A stretch of 41,584 nt of DNA from a virus. Position numbers and translations under genes: made by a program. Below, one piece after another: positions 24,479-31,181 of the stretch (position 1 is the first letter of the stretch; each line of letters opens with the position of its first letter). Below the pieces are notes generated by a model that did no database searches, was not told where the DNA came from, and was given only the letters and a program-made list of their open reading frames with translations. The stretch spans positions 1 through 41,584 of the IMG/VR virus record IMGVR_UViG_3300011116_000510. One strand, given 5' to 3'.

Positions 24479-25259
24479 CCGTAACTATACGATTCTCAAT
24501 AATCAGGTTATTCGTGATTCGCGGTTGTCGTATCGTGCGCGCGGTATCCTGATTGCCATTCTGTCGCGTCCGAACGATTGGCGTACCACGGCGGAGAACC
24601 TATCTCGCGAAGGTATTGAGGGTCGTAGTGCTATCTTGACGGCTCTAACCGAACTCGAAACTGTTGGCTATTTGGCTAGGAAGAAACAGCAGGACGACTA
24701 CGGTCATTGGCGTACTGTCACTATCGTATTTGATGAACCGCAAACCGAAAGCGGATTTCCAGCGTTCGGGAAACCGACGCTCGGTGAACCGACGCTCGGT
24801 AACCCGTCTCCTTTAGAAGAACTATATACGAAAGACTGTGAAGAAGAAGAACCTGTCGGCACGGATTTAGTTGCTCAACCTTACGAGAATCGTCTACCGA
24901 AAGTGCATTCTGCTATGGGTGCTGTTACTAGTATCAGTAACAAGTTTGCTCAGGCGCAGGCTGACGGCATAAATGCTTGGAATCTTTCTAATGTTGTTGG
25001 TGACGAATGGGATAAGTTATTTGACCAGCGTGACCTCGGCGGTGCTATCGCTCTCACAGGTTGGTATCTATCGGAGATGCTATGTCGCGACTTGACTTCG
25101 GGCGAGTATGCGCGGACGGCTCAGTTGATTAAGCGGTTCGGTCGTATCGGGTTCAACGCTTTGGATTTCGCGGTGACAAAACAGTTAGATGACCCTTGGT
25201 CGTATGCGGTGAAAACTGCGCAGGGTATGTATAACGAAATCAAGGGTTCTGGGTCTTAG
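24453..25259 (+). CDS. Helix-turn-helix replication initiator-like protein
   Basis: 268 residues from ATG 24453, inside the end of whiB; the longer upstream frame overlaps the conserved WhiB core. The N-terminal 100 residues (NYTILNNQVIRDSRLSYRARGILIAILSRPNDWRTTAENLSREGIEGRSAILTALTELETVGYLARKKQQDDYG) are the winged-helix domain found in RepA/DnaD-like phage replication proteins. A linker with GTPTLGE-like repeats follows, then a C-terminal helical domain (GDEWDKLF to YAVKTAQGMYNEI) resembling DnaD-type domains. It probably opens the phage origin or loads helicase. Followed by a terminator. Confidence 0.7.
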   Translation: MIIRAPRPDRNYTILNNQVIRDSRLSYRARGILIAILSRPNDWRTTAENLSREGIEGRSAILTALTELETVGYLARKKQQDDYGHWRTVTIVFDEPQTESGFPAFGKPTLGEPTLGNPSPLEELYTKDCEEEEPVGTDLVAQPYENRLPKVHSAMGAVTSISNKFAQAQADGINAWNLSNVVGDEWDKLFDQRDLGGAIALTGWYLSEMLCRDLTSGEYARTAQLIKRFGRIGFNALDFAVTKQLDDPWSYAVKTAQGMYNEIKGSGS

Positions 25260-25272
25260 TAAGGGAAGACGG

Positions 25273-25301
25273 AGTCCTAGACACGCTTTAGAGGACTTTT
25301 T
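25273..25301 (+). terminator. Rho-independent terminator after the replication gene
   Basis: AGTCCT (25273-25278) pairs with AGGACT (25292-25297), followed at once by a run of five T. It lies 13 bases after the stop of the replication-like gene. The descending arm can pair instead with 25338-25350, which would disrupt this terminator. Confidence 0.7.
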
Positions 25302-25350
25302 GCTAGGGGTAGGTGACTTGGGGTCGCCGAAGGCATTAAGTCCTCTAAAG
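25286..25350 (+). ncRNA. Structured intergenic RNA (long stem with nested hairpin)
   Basis: CTTTAGAGGACTT (25286-25298) is perfectly complementary to AAGTCCTCTAAAG (25338-25350). Between them GGTGAC and GTCGCC form a six-pair hairpin with one wobble. The 13-bp outer stem competes with the terminator at 25273-25301. This could be an attenuator, a small RNA or an inverted-repeat site such as an origin. No coding frame covers 25260-25460. Confidence 0.5.
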
Positions 25351-25382
25351 TGCTTAAAAAATAATTCGGCGCGCCAGTCCGA

Positions 25383-25460
25383 TTGGGTAGCGGAAACTAC
25401 GGCTACCGACAAGAATTGACCTTGTGACTAAACGGTCACCCTTTGACACAGGAGAAAATA
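25383..25460 (+). promoter_or_regulatory. Structured leader, copy 3
   Basis: TTGGGTAGCGGAA is identical to copy 1. GGTAGC (25386-25391) pairs with GCTACC (25402-25407); AAGAATTGAC follows (25411-25420); GTGAC/GTCAC (25424-25428 with 25435-25439) forms the second hairpin; GACACAGGAG (25445-25454) is the ribosome-binding element, six bases before ATG 25461. Block order and spacing match copies 1 and 2. Confidence 0.7.
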
Positions 25461-26315
25461 ATGACAAGAACCGATGTTCACGCTCCGAGCAGCGTGGATT
25501 TTGACCCAGAGTTGTATGTATGTTACGGCGTACAGGATAACGACGAATTAAATATTCAAGACCGCGAAATTCTGAACTCACTTTTGGAACGCGGTTACAA
25601 GCGCGCTAGCAGTAGCCGTCAATGCGGTCATTGTGGTTCGCGTATGCGCTACGCAGCGTTAATGGTTCGCGAAGATGTGCGCGAGTTTATTTATGTTGGC
25701 GAAACCTGTTTGGGTAATCGCTTTGAGTTGACGAAAACTGCATTCCAGCAATTACGCGCTGAAGCGAAGTTGAATCGCGACCGCGCTACTGTCAAAGAAT
25801 TGCGTGAAGCGTTAATTGCTCAATACCCTGACTTAATCGCGCGTATGGCAGAAATCGCCAAAAAACAAGATGTCACTCACACCGAATTTTTCATCGCCGA
25901 TGTGTACGAGCGTTTCCAGCGTACTGGTAAATTGACCGAAAAGCAGATTGCTGCGGTCGAAAAGGCTCTCGTTCGCTACGACGAGCGTATGGTGCGCCTA
26001 GCGCAACGCGATGCCGATAAAGCGAAATTGCTTGCTGCTGGTGTTCGTGTGCCTGAAGGTAAAGTTACCGTCGTTGGCGAAATAGTTTCTATCAAGTGGA
26101 AAGATAGCGATTTTGGCGGTTCCTACAAAATGACCGTTCGCTCTGACGAGGGTTGGGCTGTTTGGCTAACTTTGCCTTCCGCTTTGGAATATGCAGATGC
26201 AGTCGCTGGCGACCGCGTATCTTTCAACTGCACGATTACCGCTAGCGACGATGTGACTTTCGGTTTCGGTAAGCGACCTACTAAAGCAGTTATCCTAGTT
26301 AAGTTTGGAGCGTAA
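25461..26315 (+). CDS. Early protein with zinc-finger-like motif
   Basis: 284 residues from ATG 25461 (a TTG 18 bases upstream lies inside the leader and is rejected). SSRQCGHCGSRMRYAALMVREDVREFIYVGETCLGNRF contains a CxxC and a later Cys and resembles a recurrent phage/plasmid protein of unknown role. Residues 110-190 are a basic helical region. The C-terminal 90 residues (VTVVGEIVSIKWKDSDFGGSYKMTVRSDEGWAVWLTLPSAL) look like an OB-fold-type beta domain, so nucleic-acid binding is plausible. Controlled by structured leader copy 3. Confidence 0.6.
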   Translation: MTRTDVHAPSSVDFDPELYVCYGVQDNDELNIQDREILNSLLERGYKRASSSRQCGHCGSRMRYAALMVREDVREFIYVGETCLGNRFELTKTAFQQLRAEAKLNRDRATVKELREALIAQYPDLIARMAEIAKKQDVTHTEFFIADVYERFQRTGKLTEKQIAAVEKALVRYDERMVRLAQRDADKAKLLAAGVRVPEGKVTVVGEIVSIKWKDSDFGGSYKMTVRSDEGWAVWLTLPSALEYADAVAGDRVSFNCTITASDDVTFGFGKRPTKAVILVKFGA

Positions 26316-26317
26316 TT

Positions 26318-26644
26318 ATGAGTAACACAATTATTACTAGCACGCCTACGGCGACCGCATACGGTTCGCTTACTGGCTACATTAAAACATCTTACGCTAC
26401 GCTCGTTGAAAAGTTTGGCGAGCCTATCCGCTACGATTGGCACGATACTGACGGCAAAGTTCGCCTTGAGTGGATTATTACCGTAGTCACCGAGTTCGAG
26501 TCCAGCGTTGTCGCTATCTACGATTGGAAATCTTCACAACCGATTGAAGAAATCACGGAATGGAATGTTGGCGGTAACATTATCGCTGGGCGCGATGTGG
26601 CTGAATTTATTGGTGGCGAGTTTTCACGGACAGGTGCTTGGTAA
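26318..26644 (+). CDS. Small early protein
   Basis: 108 residues two bases after the previous stop. Beta-rich, with TAYGSLTGYIKTSYATLVEKFGEPI, then WHDTDGKVRLEWIITV and VAIYDWKSSQPIEEITEWNVGG. This pattern is familiar from small phage proteins of unknown function. Coupled to the following repair gene by TAATG. Confidence 0.6.
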   Translation: MSNTIITSTPTATAYGSLTGYIKTSYATLVEKFGEPIRYDWHDTDGKVRLEWIITVVTEFESSVVAIYDWKSSQPIEEITEWNVGGNIIAGRDVAEFIGGEFSRTGAW

Positions 26645-27069
26645 TGCAGACTTTCCTACCTTATGCAGATATGACGCTATCCGCGCAGGTGCTTGACCGC
26701 CAGCGTCTCGGTAAGCAACGCGTTGAGGCGAAGCAAATCCTGCGCGCGCTACTCGGCGAGACGAAAGGTTGGCGTAACCACCCTGCGACGAAGATGTGGG
26801 CAGGTCACGAACGCGCTCTCTGCGCCTACGGTATGGCTATCTGTTGGGAATGGCGTAATCGTGGCTACAAGGACACATTACTTTTCTATTTCGTGCATCA
26901 TTTCTCAACACTTGAACAGCCGTTCAAGTTACCGCGCTGGTTCGGTGATGCAGAATTTCACCGTAGCCACCAGTCTAACCTGCTACGCAAAGACCCCGAC
27001 TATTACGGCGATATGTTTATTTCCGTACCGAACGACCTGCCTTATGTGTGGGTAGACGAGGAGAAATAA
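26644..27069 (+). CDS. Pyrimidine dimer DNA glycosylase / endonuclease V-like protein
   Basis: 141 residues from ATG 26644. Opening MQTFLPYADMTLSAQVLDRQRLGKQRVEAKQILRALL and GWRNHPATKMWAGHERALCAYGMAICWEWRNRGYKD match the actinobacterial MSMEG_6728-type family related to T4 endonuclease V. That enzyme cuts UV-induced thymine dimers. The family usually has about 140-160 residues, so this copy is full length. UV repair fits a sunlit-water habitat (inference). Confidence 0.75.
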   Translation: MQTFLPYADMTLSAQVLDRQRLGKQRVEAKQILRALLGETKGWRNHPATKMWAGHERALCAYGMAICWEWRNRGYKDTLLFYFVHHFSTLEQPFKLPRWFGDAEFHRSHQSNLLRKDPDYYGDMFISVPNDLPYVWVDEEK

Positions 27070-27071
27070 TT

Positions 27072-27296
27072 ATGATGCAGAACTTAGAGGAAGTTATCGG
27101 CACGGAGATAGGACTCGTAGAGTCACTCCAGAAAGCCACCACAGCGCGTTTGAGCCACGATTGGGAAACCGCTGAAGAGTTCTATACCAAAATATGTGCA
27201 GACGCTTTCAGGCTCGCACATTACGCGCATCAGGCTGAACACGCTTGGAAGAAACTAATGGGAGATGAAGACGGAAAATGTCACAATGGAAACTAA
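27072..27296 (+). CDS. Small helical protein
   Basis: 74 residues from ATG 27072 (SD GAGGAG). Helical throughout (NLEEVIGTEIGLVESLQKATTARLSHDWETAEEFYTKICADAFRLAHYAHQAEHAWKKLM). No known motif. Its end overlaps the start of a 42-residue membrane peptide by 19 bases. Confidence 0.6.
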   Translation: MMQNLEEVIGTEIGLVESLQKATTARLSHDWETAEEFYTKICADAFRLAHYAHQAEHAWKKLMGDEDGKCHNGN

Positions 27297-27406
27297 CACC
27301 ACGAGGTGAGTTTGTAGCGGTTGCGGTCGCGTTCGGGTTAGGATTGCTCGGGCTACGCATCTTCGCGTATGCCGTTGTAGCACTTGGGAATTGGTGGTAT
27401 TCATAA
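27278..27406 (+). CDS. 42-residue membrane peptide
   Basis: ATG 27278 to TAA 27404-27406, with ACGGA upstream. A basic N-terminus (SQWKLTPRGE) leads into a hydrophobic helix from about residue 12 to 37 (FVAVAVAFGLGLLGLRIFAY and on) ending GNWWYS. Its stop overlaps the next ATG (TAATG). The clean topology and coupling at both ends argue that it is translated. Function unknown. Confidence 0.6.
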   Translation: MSQWKLTPRGEFVAVAVAFGLGLLGLRIFAYAVVALGNWWYS

Positions 27407-27714
27407 TGGAAAAAGTTGTTATCGGGGATTGGCGTCATTGCGGTTATCGCGAATGCGTATGCACCCATACGAACGATTGTGTCGCTGGTTGGCGTGACGG
27501 ACACAAACGCGTTATCCGTAAAACGACAAGTAAAGGCGAAGTCATTGAAAAGGTTTATGATGTGACATTACCCTGCCCTGTATGTCGTACGGAATTATTT
27601 CATATCCTGAAAGACGCTAAGTCACCGCAGGAAGCACAACGGAATATGCAGGCTCGCAGTATGCACAGCAGGATTGTGGCGAAAGCAGACGAACAGCGTT
27701 CTCGTACCCTATGA
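27406..27714 (+). CDS. Cys/His-rich early protein
   Basis: 102 residues from ATG 27406, overlapping the previous stop. HCGYRECVCTHTNDC and later CPVC could form a zinc-binding module. The C-terminal 45 residues are basic and helical. Position among small early genes and metal-binding look suggest a host-takeover or nucleic-acid-binding protein, but no family is recognised. Confidence 0.55.
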   Translation: MEKVVIGDWRHCGYRECVCTHTNDCVAGWRDGHKRVIRKTTSKGEVIEKVYDVTLPCPVCRTELFHILKDAKSPQEAQRNMQARSMHSRIVAKADEQRSRTL

Positions 27715-27721
27715 TAGGAGT

Positions 27722-27949
27722 ATGAGCGCAAGCAAAGATTTATGGACTGCGGTAGATAGAGTCCTCAACGATTACAAGGTTGAGGATAATTCCGTCGTCA
27801 CTAATTGGGTGCTAATTACCGAAAATGTCGCGTCGGACGGTTTCACTTGGATTCAGGAAGTGCAATCGGCACAGTTACCTGCTTGGCGCAGGCTCGGAAT
27901 GCTCTACTATGTGATTCAAGAAGAAGGCACAGATGCCGAGTCAGCATAG
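27722..27949 (+). CDS. Small early protein
   Basis: 75 residues from ATG 27722 with SD ATAGGAG; the longer frame begins inside the preceding gene. Starts SASKDLWTAVDRVLNDYKVEDNSVVTNWVLITENVASDG and has a mixed alpha/beta pattern seen in small actinophage proteins. Its 3' end overlaps the nuclease gene by 17 bases. Confidence 0.55.
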   Translation: MSASKDLWTAVDRVLNDYKVEDNSVVTNWVLITENVASDGFTWIQEVQSAQLPAWRRLGMLYYVIQEEGTDAESA

Positions 27950-28280
27950 AAAACATCGCGGTTACGCCTCTCAACGGATTGTATCTAATTTCCTAAAGGA
28001 TAACGGATTCCCTTACGCCGAGCCTGTCGGTGCTGGACGCAAAGGTTCAGATGTTACTGGTACGCCTTGTATAGATTGGGAAGTTAAAGCACGGCGAGGG
28101 TTTTCCCCGACGGAAGCGATGAAACAGGCGCAGGACAGAATTGAAGAAGGCGTCGTGCCTATCGTAGTATTGAGACCAGACGGCTGGGGTGAAGCACGGA
28201 TTGCGGATTGGCCAGCGATTCTGCCACTATCCGTCGTAGTCAAATTATTACGCGAGGCTGGTTATGGCGACCCAATATAA
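27933..28280 (+). CDS. PD-(D/E)XK nuclease, Holliday-junction-resolvase-like
   Basis: 115 residues. GYASQRIVSNFLKDNGFPYAEPVGAGRKGSDVTGTPCIDWEVKARRGF carries the active site Asp40, Glu50 and Lys52 (SDV and WEVKA), the layout of small archaeal/phage resolvases and related nucleases. The C-terminal RPDGWGEARIADWPAILPLSVVVKLLREAG is typical of the actinophage version. It may resolve recombination intermediates before packaging. Overlaps both neighbours by 17 bases. Confidence 0.7.
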   Translation: MPSQHRKHRGYASQRIVSNFLKDNGFPYAEPVGAGRKGSDVTGTPCIDWEVKARRGFSPTEAMKQAQDRIEEGVVPIVVLRPDGWGEARIADWPAILPLSVVVKLLREAGYGDPI

Positions 28281-28755
28281 ACTCTACGCAAAAGAGTTAT
28301 CCGCACATTACCCTATGATGTGGAACGCTATTGACGAAATGGCATTATCCAAAGTTAAACGCAAATACCCTGTGGTGCTGGATTACATAATGTTCTGTAT
28401 CAACTTTGAGGATTGGGTTGCCCTGTTCGCTGATGTAGTTTCTTACTCGTTTAATGTGAAGAAACCGCTACTATCACGGCAGAAAGATTACGGAGTGAAC
28501 ACCAATATTCCAATTATGTTGGAGTTTGTTGTCGAATATATCCCACGGTTACAGGAAAACGACGCAGAACTGGCAAATACCTTTATTGACGAATTGGCAG
28601 AATGGCGACGGACTATCCTGCTACGGACAGCGTCAGGTCATACACCGAGGTACAACCAGAAGCAGAAATGCCCTGCGTGTAATAACGCGTCGCTAATGAA
28701 GCAGAATAATATTCTTTATTGCGGTAATGTTGCTTGCGTATGGGTACAAGTGTAA
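28264..28755 (+). CDS. Helical protein with C-terminal zinc ribbon
   Basis: 163 residues. Residues 1-130 are helical and rich in aromatic residues (HYPMMWNAIDEMALSKVKRKYPVVLDYIMFCINFEDWVALFADVVS). Residues about 137-158 contain CPACNNASLMKQNNILYCGNVAC, a four-Cys ribbon with an irregular second pair. Nothing identifies the family. Overlaps the HNH gene by 16 bases. Confidence 0.55.
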   Translation: MATQYKLYAKELSAHYPMMWNAIDEMALSKVKRKYPVVLDYIMFCINFEDWVALFADVVSYSFNVKKPLLSRQKDYGVNTNIPIMLEFVVEYIPRLQENDAELANTFIDELAEWRRTILLRTASGHTPRYNQKQKCPACNNASLMKQNNILYCGNVACVWVQV

Positions 28756-29093
28756 AACTCCGCGAGCAGGTGCTTGAACGGTGTCAGGGTTACTGCGAGT
28801 CTTGCGGTGTGACGCTACCCGAAAACTTTGCTTTACATCATAGGAAACTAAAGTCGCGCGGTGGCAAAGATGTGTTATCTAATCTAATAGCATTACATCA
28901 CGAGTGTCATAACCTCGGTAGACCGTCAGCGCATTTAGATGTGGCGTGGGCTACGGAACGCGGTCTACTCGTACCTTCTTGGGAGTCCAGCGTGTCGTAT
29001 CCCCTAACTTTGCCAGACGGTGCTAAGGTGTTACTACTAGATAATGGCGGTATGGAGATACTGCCCGACGATGAAGGAGAAGGCAATGGCTAA
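28740..29093 (+). CDS. HNH endonuclease
   Basis: 117 residues from ATG 28740. REQVLERCQGYCESCGVTLPENFALHHRKLKSRGGKDVLSNLIALHHECHN has the full HNH pattern: two CxxC-type cysteines, the HH pair, Asn and the final His. The C-terminal half is a beta-rich extension (SYPLTLPDGAKVLLLDNGGMEIL). It lies between early genes rather than next to terminase, so it could aid replication or be a former homing nuclease. The gene is not inserted into another gene. Confidence 0.8.
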   Translation: MGTSVKLREQVLERCQGYCESCGVTLPENFALHHRKLKSRGGKDVLSNLIALHHECHNLGRPSAHLDVAWATERGLLVPSWESSVSYPLTLPDGAKVLLLDNGGMEILPDDEGEGNG

Positions 29094-29445
29094 CGCAGCA
29101 ACCGTAACGGTGTTGGGTCGCGCAGGCAGCGAAGTAGAAGTTAAATTTCTACCGAGCGGTAAGGCAGTAGCGAATTTGAGTGTCGCTTGTACGCCGAGTA
29201 AGAAGACGGACACAGGTTGGGAAGACCTAGAAACTCTATGGTTCCAAGTATCTACTTTCAGTTATGTGGATAGCCTTGTGGAAACTGTGGGGAAAGGCGA
29301 TTTGGTGTCTGTAACAGGTAGGTTATCTACTCGTTCCTACACGAATAAGGCTGGCGAGGAAAAGACCGTTCTGAATATTGACGCGCAGAGCGTATCCCTT
29401 GTGCAGAAGAATAAAAAAGACACGGCGGAAGCAGCACCGTTCTAA
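29086..29445 (+). CDS. ssb: Single-stranded DNA-binding protein
   Basis: 119 residues from ATG 29086 with SD AAGGAGAAGG. The OB-fold pattern is clear: ATVTVLGRAGSEVEVKFLPSGKAVANLSVACTPSKK, ETLWFQVSTFSYVDSLVETVGKGDLVSVTGRLSTRSYTNKAGEEKTVLNIDA. It lacks the long acidic tail of bacterial SSB; only a terminal AAPF recalls the usual DDIPF tip, so recruitment of host partners may be weak. Coupled to the next gene by TAATG. Confidence 0.88.
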   Translation: MANAATVTVLGRAGSEVEVKFLPSGKAVANLSVACTPSKKTDTGWEDLETLWFQVSTFSYVDSLVETVGKGDLVSVTGRLSTRSYTNKAGEEKTVLNIDAQSVSLVQKNKKDTAEAAPF

Positions 29446-29666
29446 TGAACCGCGCAGAGGAATTACGCGACATAACTAAAAACTTTATTGTCGCTCACGA
29501 ATGCGCGAAGACTCTTAGTGTCCGTATAGCGAACGAGATTGACGCGTATGCGGATTACCTAGAAGCAGGTGGTAATGTGTTGGGAACGGTAGCAGGACTA
29601 CGGCAAGCAGCACAGATAGCGCGCGAATACCAAACAGAAGGCGATTATGGAAACCAAATCAGTTAA
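29445..29666 (+). CDS. Small helical protein
   Basis: 73 residues, start overlapping the SSB stop. Helical (RAEELRDITKNFIVAHECAKTLSVRIANEIDAYADYLEAGGNVLGTVAGLRQAAQIAREY). Unknown function. Its end overlaps the ParB-like gene by 20 bases, so it is part of the same unit as the modification cassette. Confidence 0.6.
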   Translation: MNRAEELRDITKNFIVAHECAKTLSVRIANEIDAYADYLEAGGNVLGTVAGLRQAAQIAREYQTEGDYGNQIS

Positions 29667-30294
29667 AATTGACACCCTTATACACTACGAGAATAACGCT
29701 CGTCGCGGTAATGTGGAAGTGTTAGCAGATTCGCTACGAGTACACGGACAGTACCGACCTATCGTCGTACAGAAATCCAGTAACTCTATTCTGGCAGGAA
29801 ATCACCTCGTAGAGGCAGCAAAGACTCTCGGCTGGGATAAAATTGATGTGGTGTTCGTAGATGTGGACGACGAAGCAGCACGGAAAATTGTGCTTGTGGA
29901 TAACCGTTCTGCCGAATTAGGCGAGTTCGATAAGGAAGCACTAATCGAATTACTATCCGAGTTAGGTAGTTTAGACGGTACAGGTTATGTTCTGGAAGAT
30001 TTAGACGACCTATTCGTTGATATCGAAGAAGCAGAAAACGAAACTATGTCGGAAGAAGACCGCTTCACCGTACCTTTAGCAGACGATAATGTGACGGAAC
30101 GAAAGAGTATCGCGCAGTTAGCCGAGGAATACGCTGGTCGCACGGTTCGCAACATTCAGTTAGAGTATGAAAACAAAACTTTCGTTTGGGTTGTTGAGAA
30201 ATTAGCAGCAGCGCGTGGTAGTCTGGGATTAGAGAACAACAGCCAACTAATCGTTCGGTTATTGGAGAAAGAACTAAACGAAAGCGCACCGTAA
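29647..30294 (+). CDS. ParB/sulfiredoxin-like domain protein of the modification cassette
   Basis: 215 residues. Residues 5-100 are a ParB N-terminal-type domain: LIHYENNARRGNVEVLADSLRVHGQYRPIVVQ, SILAGNHLVEAAKTLGW and DEAARKIVLVDNRSAE. The C-terminal half is acidic then helical. ParB-like domains with NTP-binding or nuclease activity often accompany DNA-modifying enzymes in phages, where they are thought to give DNA targeting or ATPase function. The next gene (dioxygenase) starts inside its stop codon (TAATG), tying it to the cassette. It is unlikely to be a partition protein because no ParA is present. Confidence 0.75.
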   Translation: METKSVKIDTLIHYENNARRGNVEVLADSLRVHGQYRPIVVQKSSNSILAGNHLVEAAKTLGWDKIDVVFVDVDDEAARKIVLVDNRSAELGEFDKEALIELLSELGSLDGTGYVLEDLDDLFVDIEEAENETMSEEDRFTVPLADDNVTERKSIAQLAEEYAGRTVRNIQLEYENKTFVWVVEKLAAARGSLGLENNSQLIVRLLEKELNESAP

Positions 30295-31181
30295 TGCAGG
30301 CATTAAGCGATTTACCGAAAATTGAAGTAACGCGCAGAGTCACGGCAAAAGACGCCGACGAGTTCGTAGGTCTGTATGTACCAGAACTGGAAGCGAATGT
30401 CACGGAAGCAGGTATCTATGTTGATGCCGAAACCCAAGAGCCGTTCCTAGCGTACTTTCCACTCCCGAAAGATGTTGTCCGACCGCTACGAGCAGCCGTA
30501 AATAACATCAACATCGGTATCGTGGCGCGAGAAACCTCAAAAGGGAAGTCGTGGCAAAGCAAATCTAGGACTTTCGGTATGGCACCGCGCCTAGCGTTCC
30601 GCAAAAGGGAATCCTGCCGAGTAACACCTTTGGCGACGGAATCCCCTAGCGAACACGCGGTCATCACCTCACTCGCTTCTGTATTCTCCGACTATATGAA
30701 GCAGATACTCCCAGAACAATACAAAGAAGACGCCGACCGTATGCAGGTAATCGGCGAGGACTGGAAAATTGGCGACCAAGACCTATGGACTAGCGGTGTC
30801 ATTAACCAATCCGCGTCTATGCCTTACCACCGCGACGGCTTTAACTTTAAGACTTGGTCAGTTATGCCTGTCGTACGGAAAGAGATGCTAGGCGGATACC
30901 TGAACTTTCCCGAATACGACCTGACCGTTGCTTGCCGAGACGGCTGGTTACTGTATTTTCCAGGATACAAGTATGTTCACGGTGTAACACCTATGCGAGC
31001 GAAAACAGAAACGGCATACCGTTACTCAATCGTGTATTACGCGTTACGCGGTATGAAAGACTGCTACACCTACGCCATGGAGACGGCGGAAGGGCAGAAA
31101 AAGCGTATCGAGCGCGAAGTAGATATGGCTAAAGTAATTAAGGGTGAGGCAGAAATTAAGATTGGTAAAAAGAAGAAGTGA
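30294..31181 (+). CDS. TET/JBP-type 2-oxoglutarate, Fe(II)-dependent DNA base dioxygenase
   Basis: 295 residues. The iron facial triad is visible: His179 and Asp181 in MPYHRDGFNF, and His229 in YVHGVTPM; Arg243 in YRYSIVYY is the likely 2-oxoglutarate ligand. Between them GGYLNFPEYDLTVACRDGWLLYFPG has the GG-x-L..PEY...G..L.F pattern of the TET/JBP family, which hydroxylates the methyl of 5-methylcytosine or thymine in DNA. The C-terminus is a Lys-rich tail. Neighbouring ParB-like and glycosyltransferase genes overlap it by one and four bases. No DNA methyltransferase gene is visible, so thymine is the likelier substrate. A different 2OG hydroxylation target remains possible. Confidence 0.75.
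   Translation: MQALSDLPKIEVTRRVTAKDADEFVGLYVPELEANVTEAGIYVDAETQEPFLAYFPLPKDVVRPLRAAVNNINIGIVARETSKGKSWQSKSRTFGMAPRLAFRKRESCRVTPLATESPSEHAVITSLASVFSDYMKQILPEQYKEDADRMQVIGEDWKIGDQDLWTSGVINQSASMPYHRDGFNFKTWSVMPVVRKEMLGGYLNFPEYDLTVACRDGWLLYFPGYKYVHGVTPMRAKTETAYRYSIVYYALRGMKDCYTYAMETAEGQKKRIEREVDMAKVIKGEAEIKIGKKKK

Noticed and set aside
25443-25460. TTG start for the zinc-finger-like early gene
   Set aside because: The TTG is inside the conserved leader and ahead of its own SD; ATG 25461 has ideal spacing.
28740-29093. HNH gene as a homing endonuclease or intron
   Set aside because: It is not inserted within another gene, no intron or intein boundaries are seen, and it is coupled to neighbours.
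29647-30294. ParB-like protein as plasmid-type partition system
   Set aside because: No ParA ATPase or repeated parS-like sites; it overlaps the dioxygenase gene, favouring a modification role.
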